From assembly GCA_903819815.1 (NCBI GenBank), contig CAIJFC010000221.1:1-7819 (forward strand): a stretch of 7,819 bases of DNA, given 5' to 3'. A program made the translations under genes and the position numbers. Shown here piece after piece: positions 1 to 5,394 of this stretch (its first letter is position 1; each line of letters begins with the position of its first letter). Under the pieces are notes generated by a model. It was given only the letters and a program-made list of their open reading frames with translations, was not told the origin of the DNA and did no database searches. This DNA is from an uncultured Bacteroidota bacterium. Its GTDB lineage: Bacteria; Bacteroidota; Bacteroidia; Flavobacteriales; Flavobacteriaceae.

Positions 1-540
1 ATAATTGTTTTTGCATCAAAATTATACGAAGTTAAAAGAATTGTAGTGGATCAAAATACTATTGACAACAACAATCTAATTATTTCATTAATCCCTAAGC
101 CGGAACAATTAGAGGAAGTAGTGATTACAAAAATACCTTCGATAAAATGGGAAAAAGATACAAAATGGGAACAAGAAAAGCTTGATCAATTAGCTTTAGA
201 AAAAGTAGCAAGAACTCCAAAAATCCTTGGAATTAACAATGGAACTATTGAAAACGGAATGGATTTTATGCGAATTGGCCGCATGATTTTCGGTTTATTC
301 GCAAAAGAAAAAGAAAAAATCAAAATTAGTCCTCCAAAAATTGAATTTATAGCATTAGCTAAAACCAGCTGTAATCAGAAGTTTTATAAAGAAACTTTAA
401 AATTAAAACCAGAAGAAATAGAACTATTTCTACAATTTTGTGATACCGATCCAAAATCAAAAATGGTTGCAAAAAATTACAATACTTTGGAAATGATGGA
501 TTTTTTATTTGCAAAAAACCTTGAATTCAAAAAGCTATAA
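1..540 (+). CDS. Carboxypeptidase-like regulatory-domain protein, 5'-truncated by the window edge
   Basis: The reading frame is open from the first base, giving 179 codons before TAA, so the true start lies outside the window; the GTG at 46 is only an internal valine. The first 45 or so residues (IIVFASKLYEVKRIVVDQ, then LIISLIPKPEQLEEVVITK) look like the end of a CarboxypepD_reg-like beta-sandwich. In this Bacteroidota family that sandwich typically finishes with a 'L.EVVV' strand. The remaining roughly 130 residues are lysine-rich and not predicted to be membrane-embedded; they include GMDFMRIGRMIFGLF and a C-terminal segment ELFLQFCDTDPKSKMVAKNY that recalls the C-terminal half of the same unnamed flavobacterial family. 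Members usually begin with a signal peptide, which would place the protein in the periplasm or outer envelope, but that part is not visible. The specific function is unknown. The gene converges on tspO, 54 bases downstream. Confidence 0.7.
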   Translation: MIVFASKLYEVKRIVVDQNTIDNNNLIISLIPKPEQLEEVVITKIPSIKWEKDTKWEQEKLDQLALEKVARTPKILGINNGTIENGMDFMRIGRMIFGLFAKEKEKIKISPPKIEFIALAKTSCNQKFYKETLKLKPEEIELFLQFCDTDPKSKMVAKNYNTLEMMDFLFAKNLEFKKL

Positions 541-564
541 ATAATGTTCTCTACACGTACTCGG

Positions 565-597
565 CTGAATACTAAAAAAACTAAAAACTGAATACTA
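565..597. repeat. Short direct repeat CTGAATACTA with degenerate spacer copies
   Basis: CTGAATACTA occurs at 565-574 and again at 588-597. The 13 bases between contain A-rich partial copies (ACTAAAA). The block fills the end of the gap between the two convergent genes, and the second copy overlaps the tspO stop codon. It reads like a degenerate heptamer series (ACTGAAT/ACTAAAA). Whether it is a dispersed element in the genome cannot be judged from one window. Confidence 0.4.
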
Positions 598-609
598 CCC
601 TCGATTCAA
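572..609 (-). terminator. Weak candidate terminator for tspO
   Basis: Read on the minus strand, TGAAT (608-604) can pair with ATTCA (593-589) around a 10-base loop. The stem is followed by a T-rich tract with runs of five and seven T (complement of 587-583 and 580-574). The stem is short and AT-rich and overlaps the stop codon, so this is a modest call. The T-rich side favours transcription leaving tspO rather than the facing gene. Confidence 0.3.
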
Positions 610-1074
610 CCACCAAATACTCGCGTTCAAAACCGTTGCAAAACTAACCCAAGCTAAGTACGGAATAAACAAAAAGCCCGCAATTTTATCAATTTTTTTA
701 AACTGAATGTACGTTTCATATATCAGTAACCACAAGAGTACAATTTCTATTAAAGCCACCATTGGGTTGCGTAAACCAAAAAACAATACCGACCATAGCG
801 CATTCAACGCCAACTGAATCGCAAAGAAAATCAATGCTTTTTTAACTAATTCTTTGTTGGTGTCAATTCTGTTCCAAACCAATCCTGCAGCAATTCCCAT
901 CATAATATATAACATCGACCAAACAGGAGCAAAAACCCATCCTGGCGGATTAAATATTGGTTTAACCAATGTTGGAAACCAAGTGGTAATACTTGATCTT
1001 GTTGCCATTCCAGAAAAATAACCAATTGCTAAACAAGTAGCAACAACCACCAAAATTCTCTTATATTTGTTCAT
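595..1074 (-). CDS. tspO: TspO/MBR family tryptophan-rich membrane protein
   Basis: A 159-residue protein, the usual TspO length, with five hydrophobic segments (about 6-24, 46-67, 80-100, 104-124 and 130-156). This matches the five-helix bundle of the TspO/mitochondrial benzodiazepine receptor family. Family hallmarks are visible: FNPPGWVFAPVWSMLY at 41-56 after the first helix, the conserved ALNALWS around Trp94, and AWVSFATVLNASIWWLN at 141-157. TspO proteins bind porphyrins and other hydrophobic ligands in the membrane and act as regulators or stress-linked photooxidation factors; the physiological ligand here is not deducible. The ATG at 1074 fits the family N-terminus and sits 19 bases after a TAAATTTG promoter element. 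It is transcribed divergently from the mevalonate cluster and converges on the upstream gene, so it appears to be a single-gene transcript. Confidence 0.95.
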   Translation of the reverse strand: MNKYKRILVVVATCLAIGYFSGMATRSSITTWFPTLVKPIFNPPGWVFAPVWSMLYIMMGIAAGLVWNRIDTNKELVKKALIFFAIQLALNALWSVLFFGLRNPMVALIEIVLLWLLIYETYIQFKKIDKIAGFLFIPYLAWVSFATVLNASIWWLNRG

Positions 1075-1093
1075 CTGATAATTATTTAAATAA

Positions 1094-1126
1094 CAAATTT
1101 AAGGAAACTTTCATTGGAAAAGTCAA
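1094..1126 (-). promoter_or_regulatory. Candidate tspO promoter (TTG-N22-TAAATTTG)
   Basis: On the minus strand TAAATTTG (1101-1094) matches the Bacteroidota -7 consensus TAnnTTTG exactly. A TTG (1126-1124) lies 22 bases upstream, within the spacing usually given for flavobacterial -33 elements. It is 19 bases from the tspO ATG, implying a short leader. Confidence 0.55.
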
Positions 1127-1154
1127 TTTTCATCGACGTATAAATCAAAAAAAG

Positions 1155-1162
1155 TATCTTTG
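1155..1162 (+). promoter_or_regulatory. Candidate promoter -7 element for the mevalonate cluster (TATCTTTG)
   Basis: TATCTTTG matches TAnnTTTG and lies 18 bases before the ATG at 1181. No TTG is found at the expected distance upstream, so the -33 part is weak or absent. With transcription starting several bases downstream of this element, a GTG start at 1172 would leave almost no leader. This favours the ATG at 1181 as the start of the decarboxylase gene. Confidence 0.55.
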
Positions 1163-1180
1163 TAAAAATTAGTGCTGTTT

Positions 1181-2293
1181 ATGAATTCATCAAAGGATTT
1201 TATACCTTCAAAATATACCCGATCTATAGAAAAAGGAACTTTTTCATGGAGCGCACCCAGTAATATTGCTTTAGTAAAATATTGGGGGAAAATTGAAAAT
1301 CAATTGAACGACAAAGGCGAAATCCTAACTCAAATTCCTGCAAATCCTTCTGTGAGTTTTACTTTAAATTCTTGTAAAACAGAAACTAAATTGGCTTTTG
1401 CCAAAAAAAATAACAACGGTGAATTTTCATTCGACCTGCTATTTGAAGGAAAACCAAAAGAAGATTTCAAACCTAAAATTCAGAAATTTTTAGATAGAAT
1501 TGAAATTTACTTGCCTTTTTTAAAAGACTATCATTTCACTATTGACACTCAAAATACTTTTCCACACAGTTCTGGAATTGCTTCTTCAGCATCTGGAATG
1601 GCAGCATTAGCTGTAAATTTCATGAGTTTAGAAAAATTGTTAAACCCAGAAATAACCGATGAATATTTCAATAAAAAAGCTTCTTTTCTTGCTCGTTTAG
1701 GATCAGGAAGTGCTTGTAGAAGTATTAAAGGAAGTGCAGTGGTTTGGGGAAATCATAAAAATATTAAAGGAAGCTCCGACTTATTTGGAGTTGTATTTCC
1801 AAATAAAATTCATGATAATTTTAAAAACTACCAAGACACGATTTTATTGGTAGACAAAGGGGAAAAACAAGTTTCAAGTACGGTTGGTCACGATTTAATG
1901 CACGGGCATCCATTTGCTGAAAAGCGATTTGCTCAAGCTCATGAAAATTTAGATTCTTTAATTAAAATATTTGAAAGTGGTGATTTAAGTGAATTTATCA
2001 AAATTGTGGAAAGTGAAGCGCTAACATTACACGCCATGATGATGACTTCCCTTCCCTATTTTATCCTTATGAAACCGAATACTTTAGAGATAATTAACGC
2101 GATTTGGAAATTCAGAAATGAAACACAAATTCCTGTTTGCTTTACTTTAGATGCCGGCGCAAATGTACACGTGTTGTACCCAGAAAACGTAAAGGATGAA
2201 GTTTTAACATTTATTAAGAACAAATTAGTTGGCTATTGTCAAAATGGTCAGTACATTTGTGATGAAATTGGATTTGGGTCAACCAAAATATAA
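1181..2293 (+). CDS. mvaD: Diphosphomevalonate decarboxylase (GHMP superfamily)
   Basis: This enzyme carries out the last step of the mevalonate pathway: ATP-dependent decarboxylation of mevalonate 5-diphosphate to isopentenyl diphosphate, in the cytosol. With the ATG at 1181 the protein has 370 residues, close to the family norm (a GTG nine bases earlier adds three residues and is disfavoured by the promoter position). Visible signatures: PSNIALVKYWGK at 26-37, the ATP-binding GHMP loop PHSSGIASSASG at 128-139, RLGSGSACRS at 172-181, and the catalytic aspartate in LDAGAN (Asp324). The last motif is usually DAGPN, so a proline is replaced by alanine. The stop is three bases before the next start, implying co-transcription and probable translational coupling with the kinase. 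The family assignment is firm. Use of mevalonate 5-phosphate instead, as in some alternative mevalonate pathways, cannot be excluded by reading alone. Confidence 0.92.
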   Translation: MNSSKDFIPSKYTRSIEKGTFSWSAPSNIALVKYWGKIENQLNDKGEILTQIPANPSVSFTLNSCKTETKLAFAKKNNNGEFSFDLLFEGKPKEDFKPKIQKFLDRIEIYLPFLKDYHFTIDTQNTFPHSSGIASSASGMAALAVNFMSLEKLLNPEITDEYFNKKASFLARLGSGSACRSIKGSAVVWGNHKNIKGSSDLFGVVFPNKIHDNFKNYQDTILLVDKGEKQVSSTVGHDLMHGHPFAEKRFAQAHENLDSLIKIFESGDLSEFIKIVESEALTLHAMMMTSLPYFILMKPNTLEIINAIWKFRNETQIPVCFTLDAGANVHVLYPENVKDEVLTFIKNKLVGYCQNGQYICDEIGFGSTKI

Positions 2294-2296
2294 ACT

Positions 2297-3235
2297 ATGA
2301 AAGGACCATTATTTTATTCTAAAATACTACTTTTTGGTGAATACGGAATTATTCAGGACTCCAAAGGACTATCTATTCCTTATAATTTTTATAATGGCGC
2401 GCTAAAAAACGACAAAAATCCATCAGAAGAAGCAAAGAAATCAAATGAGAATTTGAAACGATTTGTGACTTATTTAGAAACCTTGCAAAACGAACAACCT
2501 GAATTAGTAACTTTTGATTTATTAACATTAAAAAACAATGTTGATAGCGGAATGTACTTTGATTCTAGTATTCCTCAAGGTTATGGTGTAGGAAGTAGTG
2601 GGGCATTAGTAGCGGCCATTTACGATAAATATGCTCAAAATAAAATTACCGTTTTAGAGAATTTAACCCGTGAAAAATTACTTACTTTAAAAAGTGTTTT
2701 CTCTCAAATGGAATCATTTTTCCATGGAAAAAGTTCCGGCTTAGATCCTTTAAATAGTTACTTGAGTATTCCAATTCTAATTAATTCTAAAGACAATATT
2801 GAAGCAACGGGCATTCCAACGCAAAGTTTGGACGGAAAAGGGGCTGTATTTTTATTAGACTCAGGAATTGTAGGAGAAACTGCTCCAATGGTGACTATTT
2901 TCATGGAAAACCTTAAAGACAAAGGATTTAGAACCATGTTAAAATCACAATTCATAAAACATACCGACGCTTGTGTCGAGAATTTCCTTGGTGGTGACGT
3001 AAAATCGTTATTCCAAAACACCAAAAAACTGTCAAAAGTTGTTTTGAATAATTTTAAACCAATGATTCCAGAGCAATTTCACGGAATATGGCAGAAAGGA
3101 ATCGATACCAATGATTATTATTTAAAACTTTGTGGCTCTGGCGGTGGAGGTTACATCCTTGGTTTTACGGAAGATTTAGAAAAAGCCAAAGCTTCATTAA
3201 AAGATTACAAATTAGAAGTCGTTTACCAATTTTAG
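2297..3235 (+). CDS. mvk: Mevalonate kinase-type GHMP kinase
   Basis: A 312-residue GHMP kinase expected to phosphorylate mevalonate with ATP early in the mevalonate pathway. Motif 1 is degenerate but recognisable (YSKILLFGEYGII, residues 7-19; compare the family's GK..LFGEH.VV). Motif 2, the phosphate-binding loop, is GYGVGSSGAL at 95-104. MESFFHGKSSGLDP at 138-151 carries Glu139 and Asp150, spaced like the Mg-binding glutamate and catalytic aspartate of mevalonate kinases. Motif 3 is CGSGGGGY at 279-286. The FHG..SG.D signature favours mevalonate kinase over phosphomevalonate kinase, but the usual histidine of GEH is tyrosine here, so substrate assignment is less certain than family. It starts three bases after the decarboxylase stop and lies 27 bases before the prenyltransferase gene, in one apparent operon. 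No phosphomevalonate kinase gene is present in the window. Confidence 0.82.
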   Translation: MKGPLFYSKILLFGEYGIIQDSKGLSIPYNFYNGALKNDKNPSEEAKKSNENLKRFVTYLETLQNEQPELVTFDLLTLKNNVDSGMYFDSSIPQGYGVGSSGALVAAIYDKYAQNKITVLENLTREKLLTLKSVFSQMESFFHGKSSGLDPLNSYLSIPILINSKDNIEATGIPTQSLDGKGAVFLLDSGIVGETAPMVTIFMENLKDKGFRTMLKSQFIKHTDACVENFLGGDVKSLFQNTKKLSKVVLNNFKPMIPEQFHGIWQKGIDTNDYYLKLCGSGGGGYILGFTEDLEKAKASLKDYKLEVVYQF

Positions 3236-3262
3236 ATTTCCTCTCCCAATAATAAATTAAGG

Positions 3263-4183
3263 ATGAACAGAAAAAGCAAACTTTTAATAATGAAAATTGT
3301 GAGTTTGTTCTCTGTAGTTCGTGGTTATAATATTCCAATAATTATTCTCGCACAATACCTTTCGGCAATTTTTATTTTAGCACCTGAAAAAAAACCAATC
3401 CATGTAATTTTAGACATTAATTTATTGCTTATTGTTTTAGCGACGGCTTTAACAATTGCATCTGGCTATATTATCAATAGTTTTTATGACAGTAAAAAAG
3501 ACTTAATAAATCGCCCTAACAAATCTATTTTAGACCGATTAGTAAGTCAGCAAACCAAACTTAGGGTTTATTTTGCACTCAATTTTACTGTGGCTTTCTT
3601 TGCTTTTTTAATTTCATTTAGGGCTTTTTTATTCTTTTCCGTTTACATTTTTCTCATTTGGTTTTACTCACACAAAGTCAAAAAATTCGTAATTATTGGA
3701 AATTTAATGGCAACCTTAATGGCTATTTTACCCTTTTTTGCCCTGCTTTTATATTACAAGAACTTTTATGAAGTGATTATTTGTCATGCTACTTTCTTGT
3801 TTTTGTTACTTCTAATCAGAGAAATGATAAAAGATTTAGAAAACATAAAAGGGGATTTAGCAAATGACTATAAAACAATACCCATTTTACATGGCGAATT
3901 AACCTCAAAAAAAATCATTACCTTTTTAACGCTATTAACAGTCTTTCCGGTTTACCTATTAATTGAAAAATTTGAAATTGGAAATATGGATTTGTATTTC
4001 TATTCTTGTTTACTGTTTTTATTGTTATTTTTATTAAAACTTTGGAAATCAAACTTTAAAGAGCATTATTTATTACTTCATAACTTACTTAAATTTTTAA
4101 TTGTTTCAGGAGTTTTTAGTATTATCCTTATAAATCCAAGTATCGTTGTTTATTTCTGGCACAAGATTGTTTCATTATTTTAA
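3263..4183 (+). CDS. UbiA-superfamily prenyltransferase, probable digeranylgeranylglyceryl phosphate synthase-like
   Basis: A 306-residue polytopic membrane protein with about eight or nine hydrophobic segments, as in the UbiA superfamily of intramembrane prenyltransferases. The first Asp-rich motif is NSFYDSKKDLINRPNKSIL (72-90), with Asn72, Asp76 and Asp80 kept but the usual second-position Asp replaced by Ser73. The second is REMIKDLENIKGDLANDYKTIP (186-207), with Asp191, Glu193 and Asp198. The REMIKDLE..KGD and KTIPI pattern resembles archaeal DGGGP synthases, which attach a second geranylgeranyl chain to geranylgeranylglyceryl phosphate. Placement directly behind two isoprenoid-precursor genes supports a polyprenyl substrate. 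The ATG at 3263 is preceded by AAGG with no spacer; an ATG at 3290 is an alternative that removes nine residues without touching a motif. A quinone or other lipid acceptor remains possible: the superfamily is near certain, the exact reaction is not. Confidence 0.7.
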   Translation: MNRKSKLLIMKIVSLFSVVRGYNIPIIILAQYLSAIFILAPEKKPIHVILDINLLLIVLATALTIASGYIINSFYDSKKDLINRPNKSILDRLVSQQTKLRVYFALNFTVAFFAFLISFRAFLFFSVYIFLIWFYSHKVKKFVIIGNLMATLMAILPFFALLLYYKNFYEVIICHATFLFLLLLIREMIKDLENIKGDLANDYKTIPILHGELTSKKIITFLTLLTVFPVYLLIEKFEIGNMDLYFYSCLLFLLLFLLKLWKSNFKEHYLLLHNLLKFLIVSGVFSIILINPSIVVYFWHKIVSLF

Positions 4184-4223
4184 AACTATTTAATATTAAT
4201 AGCTTTAAATTCTCAATTATAGA

Positions 4224-4250
4224 TTGTCAAATTTATAAATGGTATATTTG
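4224..4250 (+). promoter_or_regulatory. Candidate promoter for the pseudouridine synthase gene (TTG-N16-TATATTTG)
   Basis: TATATTTG (4243-4250) matches TAnnTTTG, with a TTG 16 bases upstream, slightly short of the usual spacing. It lies in the 85-base gap after the prenyltransferase stop and 18 bases before the ATG. The pseudouridine synthase can therefore be transcribed independently of the mevalonate cluster. Confidence 0.55.
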
Positions 4251-4268
4251 CATAAATTATAGAATGTT

Positions 4269-5177
4269 ATGAATAACAAGGAAGGCAATAATAAAAAAAG
4301 CAGCGGTAGAGCAAATAGTTCAAGACCAAGCTCCAATAAGCCAAAACCTGCGATGCAAAAACGGGCACAAGGACCTAAAAAAGTAAAAGTTAATACTAAG
4401 GCAGCTGAAATAGCAGTTGAAAAAGTAGAGAAAAAACCAAATCAAGCACCAAAACGTCAAAAAGCAAAAGACGAAATTCGTTTGAATAAATACATTTCTA
4501 ATTCTGGAGTTTGTTCAAGACGTGATGCCGATATTTACATCCAATCGGGAAATGTAAAAGTGAATGGAATTCCTGTTGTTGAGATGGGATATTTGGTAAA
4601 GCCAGGCGATGTAGTGAATTTTGATGGAAATGTTTTGACTCCTGAAAAAAAAGAATATATCTTGTTGAACAAGCCAAAAAACTTTACAACAGCATTGGAC
4701 GAAGGTCAAGAATACCGTAACGTTTTGGAATTAGTTAAAGGTTCTACCACTTCAAAAATTGGAGCTGTGGGAAGAATGGATAAAAATACAACCGGTTTAT
4801 TATTGTTTACGAATGACACGGACATGATTCGTAAATTTACGTTACCAACAAACAAATCATCAAAAATTTACCAAGTCTCTTTGGATAAGAATTTAAAATA
4901 TGAAGATTTAGAAAAGATAAATAAAGGCTTGGTTTTAGATGGTCATCGCGTATTTATAGAAGATGTAAGTTACATAGAAGGAGAATCGAAAAGTGAAATC
5001 GGATTGAAATTGCGGTCTTCCAATGTTAAAGTAGTTCGATCTATCTTTGAACATTTCAGTTATGATGTTTTAAGAATTGACCGAGTTGCTTTTGCAGGAT
5101 TAACGAAGAAAAATTTGCCAAGAGGCAATTGGAGAAAGTTAACCGAACAAGAAATAATAAATTTAAAAAACGCTTAG
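4269..5177 (+). CDS. RsuA/RluB/RluE/RluF-family rRNA pseudouridine synthase with basic N-terminal tail
   Basis: A 302-residue enzyme expected to isomerise a specific uridine of ribosomal RNA to pseudouridine. Residues 1-67 are a low-complexity tail rich in Lys, Asn, Ser, Pro and Ala, probably disordered and RNA-contacting. An S4 RNA-binding domain follows (about 68-116: IRLNKYISNSGVCSRRDADIYI...VKVNG). The catalytic domain begins at YILLNKPKNF; the catalytic aspartate is Asp171 in GAVGRMDKNTTGLLLFTND, where the family usually has GRLD. The C-terminal block expected as G.NR.VRR.FEH.GY reads SNVKVVRSIFEHFSYDV (251-267), losing several otherwise conserved residues, while FAGLTKKNLPRG.WR.LTEQE is well kept. 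The ATG at 4269 follows a promoter at about 18 bases; an ATG at 4264 would encode only Met-Leu. A hairpin 24 bases beyond the stop ends the transcript. The family is clear, but the rRNA target site is unknown and the motif loss may mean altered specificity. Confidence 0.88.
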   Translation: MNNKEGNNKKSSGRANSSRPSSNKPKPAMQKRAQGPKKVKVNTKAAEIAVEKVEKKPNQAPKRQKAKDEIRLNKYISNSGVCSRRDADIYIQSGNVKVNGIPVVEMGYLVKPGDVVNFDGNVLTPEKKEYILLNKPKNFTTALDEGQEYRNVLELVKGSTTSKIGAVGRMDKNTTGLLLFTNDTDMIRKFTLPTNKSSKIYQVSLDKNLKYEDLEKINKGLVLDGHRVFIEDVSYIEGESKSEIGLKLRSSNVKVVRSIFEHFSYDVLRIDRVAFAGLTKKNLPRGNWRKLTEQEIINLKNA

Positions 5178-5201
5178 TTTATAAAACACTACTAATTTAA
5201 T

Positions 5202-5230
5202 AATTCCTGCTAATCTTTAGTGGGAATTTT
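5202..5230 (+). terminator. Hairpin terminator after the pseudouridine synthase gene
   Basis: AATTCCTGCTAA (5202-5213) pairs along its full length with TTAGTGGGAATT (5217-5228), around a TCT loop. The stem is twelve base pairs with two G-U wobbles. It is followed by two more T residues and AT-rich sequence. Position and structure suit termination of the upstream transcript before the separate Fe-S gene group; the T tract is short, so efficiency is uncertain. Confidence 0.65.
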
Positions 5231-5346
5231 AATATGATAGCATTTATGACACCTGAAAATATTCAATCATTAAAATTCAATTTATTGGATAACTGAAAAA
5301 TAATAATCTTATCCTTTTTAGATTTTTATAAACAAACTTTTCAAGC

Positions 5347-5354
5347 TATCTTTG
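5347..5354 (+). promoter_or_regulatory. Candidate promoter -7 element for the Fe-S gene group (TATCTTTG)
   Basis: TATCTTTG matches TAnnTTTG and is identical to the element in front of mvaD. It lies 40 bases before the apbC ATG, so the transcript would carry a leader of about 33 bases. No clear TTG is found 17-23 bases upstream; only a T-rich stretch (5323-5327) is there. Confidence 0.55.
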
Positions 5355-5375
5355 TACTCGTAAATTACAATTGAT

Positions 5376-5385
5376 CTTGATCAAG
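5376..5385. promoter_or_regulatory. Palindrome CTTGATCAAG in the apbC leader
   Basis: CTTGATCAAG is a perfect 10-base palindrome between the promoter and the apbC start. An extra TTGATC copy lies at 5371-5376, making a tandem with the TTGATC inside the palindrome (5378-5383). It could be an operator site just downstream of the transcription start, or chance in AT-rich DNA. Confidence 0.25.
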
Positions 5386-5394
5386 AAATAGAAT

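Noticed and set aside
46..48. GTG as the start of the first gene
   Set aside because: The frame stays open to base 1 and the upstream residues continue the same domain, so the GTG is internal.
2758..3024. Minus-strand open frame of 88 codons inside the kinase gene
   Set aside because: It lies wholly within a gene with clear GHMP motifs, has no recognisable domain and no promoter; it is a frame shadow.
4186..4202. CTATT...AATAG inverted repeat after the prenyltransferase gene as a terminator
   Set aside because: Only five A/T-rich pairs with a seven-base loop and no T run follow, too weak to call.
4515..4709. Minus-strand open frame of 64 codons inside the pseudouridine synthase gene
   Set aside because: It is antisense to the S4 domain coding region, rich in Phe and Ile as expected from reversed lysine codons, with no family resemblance.
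5234..5296. A 20-codon plus-strand frame beginning MIAFMTPENIQ between the terminator and the apbC promoter
   Set aside because: It starts just after the hairpin, has no promoter or ribosome binding site and no recognisable similarity; chance is sufficient.
5202..5394. A structured RNA or riboswitch in the 217-base gap before apbC
   Set aside because: Apart from the terminator hairpin and the short palindrome, no multi-stem structure or known riboswitch core could be seen.
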